Shown here one piece after another: positions 1 through 11,487 of a DNA stretch of 64,000 nt. How positions within the stretch are numbered: the first letter of the stretch is position 1; each line of letters opens with the position of its first letter. The notes beneath the pieces are model-generated. The model did not search any database. It worked only from the letters and a program-made list of their open reading frames with translations, and had not been told where the DNA came from. The DNA is from Quillaja saponaria (lineage: Eukaryota; Streptophyta; Magnoliopsida; Fabales; Quillajaceae). Both the position numbers and the translations under genes were made by a program. Location of the stretch: NCBI GenBank assembly GCA_029379385.1, contig CM055613.1, forward strand, positions 22,975,652 through 23,039,651, in the 5' to 3' direction.

Positions 1-1946
1 AGTTGTGCAAAATCATTTAGGACAAGTATTACATTACATGAAAACAAGAATTGTGATTGAATTGTGGTTCTACATCTGTATTGTTGAAATCTTTTGCACA
101 TTTATTCTTCCTTCATACTAAAGGTTAGGTTTGGAATATGAAAATGGTTCATCACCACCATCCCCTAATGGCATGGATTAGACAAGAAAAAGCATTGTTT
201 GTTATAAGCTATGTTATGCCCATGCACTCACTTTCTGTTAGAAATTTATGAATCAATGTGTGAATGTTGAAACATCAATTATTTTCAAATCCATTTTTCA
301 ACTTTGTTGTATCCAACTTTTTAAGTGAAAAAGCAAATGCTAATCCAACTTTAAGTTAGGCTTGAGCAAAATGCATCTTTTTTATGACTCATTGTTTTTC
401 TTTTTTCTTTTTCTTTCTTGTGTTTGTCATCCTTTTTGGCTTTAGTTACTTATTGGGTTTTGTTCATTATTCTATTGGTGTTAACAAAATAAAGTCTTGT
501 GTTAAGTTAAAGTTGTAGAGAGGAGAGCACAATCAATGAGAAGCTGTCATACATTTTCTTCATTAAGAATTTTTTTTCATTGTGGATTTGTTGAGTTGCT
601 TGAATATTTGAGATGCTAATTATTTCTTTTACATCTTTGCTAAAGTCTAAAACTAGGAAAGGGTAGTAATGTATCATTTGATTCAATTTTGTTTAAAATA
701 TATTATTTTTAAGTACAAAGTATGAAATTTTGCTCTCTTAATATCATGTAGAAAGGTTGATTTTTTTTCCTTGTATTAGGTTAAGGGATTGGCTGAAAAA
801 TGAATGAAAGGTAAACATGATATCTCATCAATCATTATGGTTGAATTCTTTTTGAATTTCTGAAAATGAAGATTGACTTTCACTTGGTCAATTGGTTGCA
901 ATAGTTGCATTTTAGAAACTTGGGTGTTGATGTTAAAATTTTAATATCTAAAATGGCAATGGTAAGTTTAAGACTTGTGATATTTTCTCAACTACTATAG
1001 TCTAACCAAGAAAGATGTTTGTGTTTACATTGTCCTCTCCTTTCTTTATTTTAGGAGCATTCTTATATTTACTTAGTCGTTTTGAGGACTTGGCATGGTT
1101 ATCATAATGTTAACTAGATATATTTTTATATTCTCTTCTTTCATTATATGTTAATATTAGCCTCTTTTTTTAATTTAAACAGGGAGATGTAGATGGCTCT
1201 TTTATTGACATGGATGGCGATGGAGATGGTGATGAAGATCTTGATGCTGAAGCTGAGAATGATGATGCTTTTCATAATTACGAGGATGATTTTCACGATG
1301 ACATATAGCTAGCTAGCTAGTTTTATTTAGTTTTAATTTCATTACACTTATGTTTGAACTTTATATTTATGAATTATGCGATTTTGTACGTTTTATTTTG
1401 TTACTCAATATTGAAAAATATTTATTTTATCGATAAAATTTGAATTGTTTTGGTTGATTTATATTTAATTACAGGTTTGTTCAACTTAAAAAAAATTAAT
1501 AAATTGCTTGGAATTACCTACAAACCAGAGTTTGTGGGTTATTTCACAAAAGCATATTGTGGGTTTTTACCTACGAACCTAGTTTATAGGTAATACCAAC
1601 GGACCATTACCTATAAACCAGGTGACATCTACAAACTAAGTTTGTGGGAAATGGTACAAAGTATTACCTACAAACATGGTTGGTAGGTATTACATACAAA
1701 CATGGTTAGTAGGTATTACCGACACATAAGGTCTATTGGTATTACTTATAAACCTAGGTTTGTGGGTTTTTTAATTTCACCAACAAACTTAACAGGTCTA
1801 AAACATGCTTTACCCATTAACCGTTACCTACAAACAATTTGTCAGTATTTCCGAAAAACTTTCTTGGTTTGTAGGTAATACCCACAGACAATTTACCCAC
1901 TTACCTTCCTATAAACTCTTTTTTCCACAAACCTGGTTTGTAGAGC
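1..1946 (+). mobile_element. Right end of a CACTA-like DNA transposon (partial)
   Basis: From about 1500 to 1946 a short motif recurs in both orientations roughly every 30-60 bp, with core ACCTACAAACCAGG and its complement CCTGGTTTGTAGGT. Dense, inverted short repeats of this kind are typical of the subterminal regions of plant CACTA (En/Spm) transposons. The last copy ends CCTGGTTTGTAGAG near 1946. Read from the other strand this is CTCTACAAACCAGG, one base from a CACTAC terminus. Just upstream is an exon-like terminal coding segment (1183-1308). The left end lies outside the window, and 1-1182 is AT-rich with no other exon that I can support. A Mutator- or hAT-type element with similar repeats is possible. 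Calling it CACTA is an inference. Confidence 0.45.
1183..1308 (+). CDS. Terminal exon encoding a strongly acidic C-terminus (partial gene)
   Basis: A pyrimidine-rich tract and acceptor AAACAG end at 1182. The 42-codon open frame that follows ends with TAG at 1306-1308. It encodes repeated Asp/Gly/Glu runs (for example DMDGDGDGDEDLDAEAE) and ends FHDDI. It contains no catalytic domain. Upstream exons cannot be placed with confidence in 1-1182, so they may lie before the window or behind a long intron. Its position just inside CACTA-like subterminal repeats suggests the last exon of an element-encoded protein, but an unrelated host acidic protein is possible. No function is assigned. Confidence 0.4.
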   Translation, partial: GDVDGSFIDMDGDGDGDEDLDAEAENDDAFHNYEDDFHDDI

Positions 1947-2849
1947 TTGAGAAGTTACTTCAAATGTTTTCAATATTGATTTAAAGAGAAATAATGAAAA
2001 ATAAATAAAGATTGATGTTTAATATATTGTTCTAGATTATTGCATAATAGAAATGTTCAATGTAGAACTATTGTGGATTACAAAGACTTGTTGTAATAAC
2101 AAGCAACTAATGTAATTCATTTTAAAAGAATTAATTAATTATTAAATTTCTTAAGTGATGTTTGTTTAAGTTAAACTATTTATATGAACTTGAGCCCAAC
2201 ATACAGATTTTGGAAATGGAAGAATTAGTAATGAAAATTTTATACTTTAATTAGACAAAATTTTGAATATGTAAGTTGAATTTTCAAAGATTAAAGTCAA
2301 GAATGTGCTATGTGCTTGTTGGTTTAGCATGAAGGCATGATATATTGTAAAAGTTATGTAGCATACATATAGCAATGATACTAAGGAATGTGAGACTAAG
2401 TGATGATTGCATGTTGTATGATTAACATGTCTTTTATGCATATATGGTTTAGAAATTTTTCCTAATTGATGCAACTTTTGTTTAAAACTATAGAAACCTA
2501 TAAATGAGATGATTGGCTTTATAGTCTATAATATATTCAGAGTCTTATAATGAAGGGTTATGTGAAACATAATATGGATGCAACTATTTAATAAGGTGGA
2601 TTATATAAACTACATTATGAAGACTCAAGTAGTTAATCATGGTTAAATTAAGGATTTGGCATTGCCATTGCTTTCACACATTTTCTTTGTGAAAAAAAAA
2701 AAAAAAGGAAAAAGGTTTCACATGACACTGGGCTAACTAATCTATTATAATGATGTTATGATTACATTCCATTGATTAGAGTATATTCGTTAAGCTTGTG
2801 TTTATGTAAGATGATGCAATGTTGTGATTTTCTGTTAGGAGTACTATAT
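1947..2849. other. Intergenic, no gene recognised
   Basis: AT-rich sequence with a 14-A tract near 2693-2706. Reading frames on both strands are short and of low complexity, with no recognisable domain or splice structure. Confidence 0.6.
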
Positions 2850-3540
2850 GCCAAATGGAAATAAATATCTGTTAGATGATTATGCTTATTGGAGATTATA
2901 TCTATTAGACGAGCACTGCACTCTATGCTTATTGAAAAAGATCTCGTATAGATGAGCATGGCTATTGGAGAAGAAGTCCTATAAATAAGTGTTACACTAT
3001 ATGCTCATTGGGGACACCTTTTGGATGAGTTCTTTTCCAGCTATGCTAGATCTACATGCTGGTCAGATATAATGAAGAATTGTATCAACAGAGTAGCAAT
3101 AATTTATCACTGACTAAGTGGCTTTGACAACTATTGTGGATTTCAATTTATGTTGGTTGAAATTGCACTTGGATGCCAATAGGGAAAATAAAACCATAGA
3201 TGAGTGTTTTTCCACTGGCTAGCACCACAGAATAAAGGTGGGGAATGTTAAAAAACTAAATCACAACAGCAAGTCATTACTGGTTAGAATTTATTCTAAG
3301 GTTATTACTTGAATGATAGTTATCTAAGTAGATACTACATGAGTAATTGATGTCTCATTGGCTAATGACTTGGATACTGCGACCTAAGTAGATATCACCT
3401 AAGTAACTACCATCTACGTGGTTGTTGCCTGAGTGATTAAGGCTTGAGTGACAGTTTTAGTAAATAATTCTTAAGGAACTAGTACTTAAGTAGTAATACT
3501 AGATTAACTATTGTCTTAGTGGCTATTTTTGGTGATTACC
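2850..3540. repeat. Degenerate short-unit repeat block
   Basis: Between 2868 and 3030 a diverged unit recurs about every 33-45 bp; typical forms are ATGAGCATGGCTATTGGAG and ATGATTATGCTTATTGGAG. Between 3320 and 3450 another diverged unit recurs, such as CCTAAGTAGATATCACC and CATCTACGTGGTTGTTGCC. Related words return at 4650-4730 (CTAAGAAGCTACTACACAAG). These look like decayed minisatellites inside retrotransposon-derived sequence. No coding capacity is visible. Confidence 0.4.
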
Positions 3541-3969
3541 TTACAATCATTTGCATTCATGATTGTCTTTAAAAACTAATGCTTTTGTAAACCTATTCAT
3601 ATGTACTGAAGCAAAGCAGATTTAGAATTGAGCAACATAAGCTTTTTGCATTTATTCATTCATTCATTGATACAAAGGCATACTTGATCATGCACTTAAA
3701 TATTTAAATTTTAGCAAGCAAGCTTTCTTTGAAAACTTTGCATATGCTTTCAAGGAAGGCATGCATACTTTAATCGCATTGTTAGGATAAACATGTTTTT
3801 CATTTCATTACATAATTTGAAAGAAAAATGAATGTTCTAAGAACTTGAAAGGCATGATGTCTTTAGAAGCAAATTGAGCTATGTTTAAAGAATAAGAGAA
3901 CTTAACTCAGTTGATTACTTAAGCATTGAGCTCAATTTTGATGACAAAATTCCTAAAAAGGAAGGATAA

Positions 3970-6330
3970 ATGAAACAACCTAAAGCCTTAACCTTGTGTA
4001 TGAATGCTTGTTTACATGACTCCATGTTTAAAATTACATAGAATACAATCCTTGAGAACATTGAGGTATTTTTGTATATATGAATCCCTGGCTACAAGTA
4101 TGAATGAACTTAACTAAGTTAAAGCTAGAGTGTGGGAAGCTGTCTACGTGACAGTTTAACTGATCATGTATTTGGAAAAGAATGTCCAAATGTAAAATGG
4201 ATTGATTTATTTGAAAGTAGACTAACATCGATTTAAAATTATGTATATTGTGGTTTTTAAACTTGTTGATTAATCCATATAATTCATCAAAGTTAGGTTA
4301 AAATTCAAGAAATTCTGGATTTTAGCATATTAACCTTTCAATAGTCCAACTAGCATAAATCCAAATAACAATTTGTTTATTGGATAAATTAATAGATACA
4401 TGTAGCTTTTCATAAGTGTATCATCTCTTCTAATTTAATCTATAAACTAGTACAATTAATTCATTAAAATGGAAAGAAAAATTGTCTGCTTTGTGTAAAT
4501 ACCATGGAATTCAAATTTGTGGTTCAATTGACTATGTGCCGCCTTAGTTACATTTTTCCTAGTAGATTGAAATGATAAAGTAGAATGAGATAGTTTTATA
4601 TTAAAACTTAAGAGAACATGGACTTAATAGCAATTTGCCCCAAGATTAGTAGCTAAGAAGCTACTACACAAGTAGTTGGGTGTCAATTCAGCATGCTTAG
4701 TGGCTAAGCAGCAACCACTTAAATAGATGGGTGAAAGATTTAGAAACTAAGCAACATGTAATTGCTTCAATATGTATCCTCATGGGCAGAAAACATGCTT
4801 TCCCATTCTCTTCTTCTCCTCCATTTTCTAGAGTGAGAATTAGAGAGAAAGTAGAGCTTTGCTTTTATTTGCCGTAGGTTTAGGAAATTAGTGGAATTGA
4901 GTGACTTAAAGTGGTTATCTTTGATGGTTTGCTAAACAAATCTTGTAGCTTTAGGTCTTCAGATCATTTATCGAGTATTTCTGGGCTGGAAAACACATTG
5001 AGGAAGAACTGAAGCTGTTGGATAGTTCCTAAATTCTACTGGACAACATGTATACTTAATCAGTCCATGTGGCTTTTCATGGAGTTCTGGCTGAATTGGC
5101 CTAAGAGTTTGGATAGTGAGTTGTTTCTGACACCTTAAGGAATTATATTGTAGCTATACAAGATAATTTTTCATGTTATGTAAATTTTGGAGCAACAAAA
5201 GTCATTGTTGTGTTCTGCTTGGTTGCATGTGTACTCTAGTCTGACTAGAGGACTTTGCATGGGTTTTCTAGCTAAATCTGCCAAGAGTGTGTAAATATGA
5301 ATTGTTTCTAGCACATTGAAGGACAATTCAAGTTGCATGTAAAGTGTATTATGGAAGTCTTGGACCCAAAGCAGGAGTTGAAACTTGAAAAAGAAGTGTA
5401 AATGAGAATCTTTTTGTGCTTTTATTGCATTTTTTTTTTTTTTGAAGGGTTAAAGTTATATTCTTATATATAGGCAGAGACAAACCTTTATTGCCTCTAT
5501 TTGTCCTATTTGCTTACTTGTATGTGTTTGAGTTAGTTCAAGTAAGAATTTGGAGAAATTTCCTGAATAAGAAGTGTAGCTAACTTCCTAGGGAACAATG
5601 TCTATGCTTTTCTTTATCTCGTTTAGATTAGTTAAAGAGCTAAATTTGAAGTTGAGGTAGGCATGACTTTTACCCTTGCTTACTGTCTATGTTTGTTTGT
5701 AACTTAATAAATTTGTCTATGCTAAGTTGTGTGATGTTTATTTACATGTGAAATGATGACTTAGTTTATATATGTAATGGCTAGAATATATGACTATATT
5801 ATTTGTTATAATAAGAAGCATGTATAAGTCTTAATTTGTCCTAAAGCTATGTAAGGACTTTATTATGTTCTATTTACTGAAATGATATGAAATTAAATCA
5901 TATTCACATGATATATTACATCCCTACCTACTGAGATTGTTGAATCTTATCTATGTGTGTTTGATGATTTCCAGAGGTTTCTTAAACTCACTTGCAGCAT
6001 GGAGAAGGTTTTATTATGCGAGGTTTGTTGGAGGTTTCCTATATTTGAGAAAGTGTAATTGCGGTTAAGTATTGTCACTGTCTTGTTTAGCTGATTAGAC
6101 TAGCTATATAGTTAGATATGGAAGTGTATAATTTTGTATTGTAAGAGACTTGTAAACCTTATTATAGACTTATAATTAAAAGAGAGTAAGTTGTACACTT
6201 GATACATATTCAAAGCAAGTTCTAAGTTAAATATGTTAATTTGTTACTACTTTATAACTTGTAAGTAAAGTCTAGGCTATTAAATGGCTAATTAAGTAAA
6301 AAGTAATGTAATTCTACTATAAGAGGGAAA
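3970..6330 (+). mobile_element. LTR-like retrotransposon fragment
   Basis: At 3955-3969 a purine-rich stretch (AAAAAGGAAGGATAAA) directly precedes TGAAACAACC, the layout of a polypurine tract followed by a 3' LTR start. The next 2 kb has the look of a long gypsy LTR: paired phrases about a tissue-length apart (around 5050-5110 and 5260-5330) and a U5-like segment near 5925-6040 with CCTACCTACTGAGATTGTTG followed by a TTTCCAG motif. No matching TG...CA end or second LTR is found, so the right boundary is a guess. No coding domain remains. Confidence 0.35.
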
Positions 6331-6912
6331 CCTATATGGCTACCTATATAAAAAAAATAGTAAAGAAAAGTAGAAAATAAGTAGCAATGGTAAGTTAGTC
6401 CGAGTAAGCACTACTAAATCATAAGTTGCAATAATCCATTATGAATAAATTGAATAAGAGGTTTCTAATAAGTTGAAATTAAAAATAAGTTTGGTAATTG
6501 GAAAATTAATGAACTAAAACAAACTAGTTTTACAATCCATTTTACAATATGTAGTTTAAAGAATAATAGCAAAGAAAACTGAGGATGCAACATCTAATTC
6601 AACAAGTTTCTATAATTCCCACTTAGTATTAAAGTTAATTCACTAATAATTCAAATCTCTAAGTTGAAGGAAGAAAGACCTATATAGTAAAGGCCATAAC
6701 TTCTAAAGTGTTACACATGGCAAAACTAGAGTGGTCAAATTCAATGACATGGTAGAGGTGATGTGGCAATCTTGATGATATGACTTTTTTGATGTGACGA
6801 GGATGATATGGATAAGTAGCTAGGGTGAAGGACAATTAGTTAACTCATGGAAGAAAGATAGGTTGACGTGGTAGCAGGTTGAACCTTCTTTAGTGCAAAA
6901 CGAAGCAAATGC

Positions 6913-7140
6913 CCTACAAGAAATGACGTTATCTACGTCTGACATTTACAAATGCAAGAGGTCACAATGCAGATATTGTTGCGCCTATGCGACAGACACA
7001 ACATGTAGACACCAATAAGTTATTTGTCATGTAATGGAGTATAACTTCCAGACATTTAAACACAAACACATATAATATGGCATCTGGACTATAGACGTGG
7101 AAAAAAAGAAGCATTATTTTCTTTCTTTTTAATTGTTATC
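6913..7140 (+). mobile_element. CACTA-type terminus fragment
   Basis: CCTACAAGAAATGACG at 6913 resembles the plant CACTA terminus CACTACAAGAAA. It is followed by repeated subterminal words of the type TCTACGTCTG, GCAGATATTG, GACAGACAC and ATGTAGACACC, the same vocabulary as the ends of the large element at 44.7-63.75 kb. Only about 200 bp is recognisable, so this is a truncated end or a small non-autonomous derivative. Confidence 0.45.
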
Positions 7141-7379
7141 TAAGTCTATACATAATATATTCATGGAAGCATATGTCCAAAGTAATATATTTTACACTTT
7201 TATTAAAGTATGTTTTATATTAAATTTAAAATTATATATAAATAATAAATTATTATACAAAAATCATAACAGTAACATTTGTTTATAACTGTAGAAAAAA
7301 TCATTTCAAAATCCTATGTTTTTGTCATCTCAAATCTGCTTGTTATCCTGATTGAGGTGCGAAGGCGAGGATGTAGGAG

Positions 7380-7870
7380 TGATGGGTTTAGAATAATAGA
7401 GCTATTTTACTATAAATTTAATTCATATTTGATCCTAATCCTAATATTTTAAGTTAGAGTACTAATTAAATATAGTGTTAAAGTTGTTTTAGGTTGTTTT
7501 TAGGGATTTTGTAGAGTTTTTATCCTAATTAGGAGTAGTTTTTTGAATTTTGATATTTAATTTGTTTTAAGTGTCTTTACAGTGTCTTAGTATGAATTAA
7601 AGAAGGGAAGCTATTTAACTGGCACCGCAGAGTTGCATAAAATGAACTCGCGTCACCCCAAAAGGGAGAATTAAAGGAAAAAGGCAAAGAGAACAACTCC
7701 ACAACTCCACCATTATGAAGCCGCGGCACTCATACAAAGGGAGAAAAATACATAAGCCAGGGAGCTTGAAGCCGTAGTAGGATGAAGAGATTGAGTGTCA
7801 AAGGCAAAACGACTTTCGTAAACCAAACAATACAATGATGCCGTAACGCCTATGAGTGTAATCTAGAGGA
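7380..7870 (+). mobile_element. Athila-type LTR fragment (solo, truncated)
   Basis: Starting at TGATGGGTTTAGAATA this stretch runs parallel to the start of the LTR at 54094: both share AATTCATATTTG, TATTTTAAGTTAGA or its variant, AAATATAGTGTT, GTTGTTTTAGGTTGTTTT, AATTAGGAGTAGTTTT and TTTGATATTTAATTTGTTTT in the same order. The downstream part is shuffled but has the same GAAGCCG(C/T)(A/G)G words (near 7715 and 7770, with CCGTAACGCC near 7840). The R/U5 half, with TATA box and primer site, is not recognisable, so this is a U3 fragment of the same family, without internal coding sequence. Confidence 0.65.
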
Positions 7871-8691
7871 ACCTTGACGAAAGGAATCTAGGTTAGCCTT
7901 GAGTGATATAGCACATGTTTGAATTCTTTCACTTTATTGATTGAATTTGATTCGCATATAGAATAGACATATATCTATATACCATATGTAGCCAATTAGG
8001 GTTATTTTTAATAAATCTTATTTAATTCAATTCTCATAGACATATAGTAAATTGATTAAATAAAGTATGAATTATAAGCAATTGAAATATTCTTATAATT
8101 AACTTAGAACTCTAGGTTAATAATGTAAAATCATAACTGAGCATGATAGGATAAAGGTAATTTACTTCTTCTCTAGTAAGAAATTTACTGTTGTCACATA
8201 TTTTACAGGTTCATGAATTTTTTTGTCAAATGTATAACTCATACTGCTAAAGGCATAGTCGAGAAATTCTTTAACTCATTCTCCTAATTTCATCTGACAC
8301 ATAATAATGTACCACACGATTGTACATCCAACTTCTATCTACATTGATCTTATAATACTTCAACTTTATTAATTAAGATGAATGAACCAATTATTGGTAT
8401 ATGCTCTCTACCACATTCAACACTATCCTAAAGGTTAGTCCTGTCTCACTCAGGAAAGCTACTCTTTCATTCCAATGATTTGCTTATTCTTTTTGTCCCT
8501 ATTTGGTAAAATTCGGGCAACATTTCGCGAGGATCTTCTAAGCACATGACATAAACAAGCCAATTTCACTATGTCTATGTATGTAGCTAGAGAACATAAA
8601 GAAAACAGTTAGAATTTCAACCTTATAAACAAAAAGTTAAGCATAGACCGTAACAAATAGAATGTTCAAATTGTCCACTTAACTTGGACAA

Positions 8692-8774
8692 TTCAAGAAT
8701 CATTTTCAATGAAACTAATATACGTTCTTTATGTCAGACAAACATATATTAGTTCATTTGAAATGATTCTCAAA
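8692..8774. repeat. 83-bp near-perfect inverted repeat (miRNA-like foldback)
   Basis: The left arm 8692-8722 (core GAATCATTTTCAATGAAACT) pairs with the right arm 8745-8774 (core AGTTCATTTGAAATGATTC) across a loop of about 22 nt. The arms differ at only a few positions over roughly 30 nt, the size and shape of a plant miRNA or small MITE hairpin. Nothing shows that it is transcribed. Confidence 0.6.
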
Positions 8775-9339
8775 TGGGTTTCTAAGGAAATATGATATGC
8801 AATGTATGCATCAGCAATTAACATATATAGAGGCATTATGAATTGAGATATTAATGAATAAATATATATTAATACACAAAGTTATGAAACTTAAATGGAA
8901 GAAAAGATATTGAAGGATTACTCTGTCAATGGGGCAACTATAAATAGTACCAATCCCGGAACTGTTCCCTTAGCTTTTGATTTATCATATGATGCTTTCA
9001 TCGTAACCGCAATGGTAATAAACGTCTGGGTACTCTTTTGCTTGAATTTGAATTTTTTTATTAGGAGACTTGGAGGGGCAATTATGAATCCTATGACCTA
9101 TAACCACATTTATAGCATTTACTTATTTGCATTAAAACTATTCCAAATAATACAATTGAGTAAGTGCTACAACTATGGTTATGTAGGTCACTGCCGCTCC
9201 AAGTCTCATAATAAAAATAAATCAAATTTAAATTTCTAAGTACCCAAAGGGAACAACAAGGATATGCAATACAATTGGAATAGGTAGTAAGCCTTCCAGT
9301 GAATGCATTGTAATATTAGAAGTTTCTTGTGATGAAGTG
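8775..9339. other. Intergenic, unassigned open frame
   Basis: A 114-codon open frame on the + strand (8895-9239) has no recognisable domain, is compositionally odd, and ends in a Lys/Asn-rich tail read from AT-rich DNA. I do not support it as a gene. Confidence 0.5.
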
Positions 9340-10540
9340 GTTAAGATTTGTAGAAGTTTCTTATTGGGTGATGTAGAGGAGAAAAAGAAATTTTATACAT
9401 TCGGTTAGAATTCTATTATCCAGAGCAAGAGGCGTGGGGATTTAGGTTTAAAAAACTCGCATACCATGACCATTACTTTCTTGATGGTGGTTGGCTGGGG
9501 TCTAATGACTGAGCCTAATAACTTAAGGGTTCAATTGCTCAAAGCTAAATATATCAATTTAGGGGATATGTACCAACCCGAAGAAGCTAAGCCTACTAAT
9601 TCTCTTTTGTGGAAGGCAATTTATAGGTCTGGCCTTGTCTATTGTATGGTATTCGATGGGTGGCAGTAAATGGGAATACTATAAATTCTAGATTGATGAC
9701 TGGGTGCATGATACTGGTCCTTTGTTGACCCAAGCTCAAGGGACTGATGACACAGTGGATACTTAGGCTACTTTGAAACACTATACCATAGCAGAGGGTG
9801 AATGGCACTTTGCTAGAATAGAGGCTTACCTCCCAGTAGATATTTTCTCCAAGATTAAAGCGCTCCTTCCTCCCATGGGTAATGATGTTGAAGATTGCAT
9901 TGTGTGTAGCCAATCCTCAAATGAAAATTTCTCGGTCAATTCGGCTTACGAGTTAGTGCATGATCAGTAAGGTGAGGCAGACCACTTTGATTGGAAGGTG
10001 ATATGGAAGTGGCATAGTCCATAATGGATTAGGCATTTCTTATGGCTAGTGGTCCACAATGGCCTCCTAACCAATGAATTTCAAGCTCGCAAGATCCGAG
10101 GTATTACTTCTTTTTATGCTTTTTGTCTTATGCATGATGAATCTATGTGCCATGCACTTCGTGATTGCTATAAGGCTCGTAAGGCTTTGGGATGAGATTA
10201 TGGGAATATGAAAAGTCCTTCCTTTTACACTCCTGGAGCTGGGGAGTTGATCATGGGAAATTTAAATGGTAACTAAACATTTGGAATTGAGTATTGGTCG
10301 ATGGATTTTGGCATCACGTGTTGGCTAATTTGGAAGTGGAGAAACGGGAGTATTTTTGAGGTTGACTTCAGGTGGCCTCATGATCCTAAGGGTAATTTTT
10401 ACAAGCTTTTGACAAAGATTAAGAATGCTGAGAAGTGTTGCTCATTTCTTTCTCCTTCCAGGTGGGTAAGATGGTGTTATAACCCAGTACATTGGTATCC
10501 CGTTTTAGAAACCTTGTGTGTAAATTTTGTGTATAGGTAA
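9340..10540 (+). pseudogene. Decayed L1-type LINE: reverse transcriptase C-terminus and zf-RVT region
   Basis: Translated fragments in shifting frames follow the order seen after the catalytic domain of plant L1-type LINE ORF2. RRGDLGLKNSHTMTITFLM (near 9429-9485) and WGLMTEPNNLRVQLLKAKY match the G-L-G...W-R-L...P..L...V-L-K-A-K-Y signature. LLWKAIYRSGL matches the W-R-S-I segment. FSVNSAYELV followed by DWKVIWKWHSP and FLWLVVHNGLLTN (near 9932-10080) matches the zinc-binding reverse-transcriptase domain. A Trp-rich segment near 10301-10400 (CWLIWKWRNGSIFE) fits the usual RNase H-proximal tail. Stops and frameshifts interrupt it throughout, and the catalytic RT core is absent. Confidence 0.75.
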
Positions 10541-11456
10541 AACAATAGTGAATAAATATTCACATATAAACATAAATACATGTATAAAACAAGAATAATT
10601 ATACACCATGTATTCGCTTGACTTTAACTTAAAACTTTTTCTTTCTTTTTTAGACTTTGTCCTATGTAATTTTCTAAATGTGAAATATAGTGAAACTAAA
10701 GAAAATTAAAGTAGATAAGTATTTATATATAAAAATTTACACCATAAATGTAAAAATTTTGACTTTTGACCCTAGATTTTTTATTTTTTTTTTTAATTTC
10801 CACCTTTTCCTCATTTAGCACTTCCATCGCCATTCCTTTTCCCTCTTATCTCTACCGAGCCTTTCTTTCCTTTACATGTTGCCTTCCTATTTCCTTTAGT
10901 TTCAGGAAGCTTCTAATGGGTAGCTTTCAAGCTTCATCCTTCCTTCAATGAATTTCCATTTTCAATTGAGAATTTCTTATGTACATTTATGTCTTGCCTT
11001 TCCCCTGTTTTAGCTGCAGTTTCCTGTTTTGGGGTCCGTATAGCTCCTATGGCTGGCTGGAGAAGTCCAGCCCTTCCTTGTGTGTTGGGTGGTCTGTTTT
11101 GTGGTTGTTTGTGGGTTTGGAGAAGCTAAGTAGCATGGCCTATACCTTAATTGCCTTGCCTTGGTGCCTAAATTAGCCAAAGGATCCGTTGACAAAGTTG
11201 TATTTGATAGCTTCTTGGTAGTGAAAGATATGATCCAGCTATAGGTAATCCCATATAGAATGTGCCTAGCTTGTGTTATGTGGAATTTGTAGATTGATTA
11301 CGTTTTTCAGTATAGAGACTGATTTGCATTATAATTGAGAGGAGATTTCTTAATGATTGATGTGTTAATCAGCTAAGCACAAGTAGAATTTGGTTGGTAG
11401 TTACCCACAATTCATATTTTTGAATTATTAGAATAATATGATGCCCTCTTTCTTGT

Positions 11457-11487
<31 letters not shown>

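Noticed and set aside
8895..9239. 114-codon open frame
   Set aside because: No domain, no splice or promoter context, tail of low complexity.
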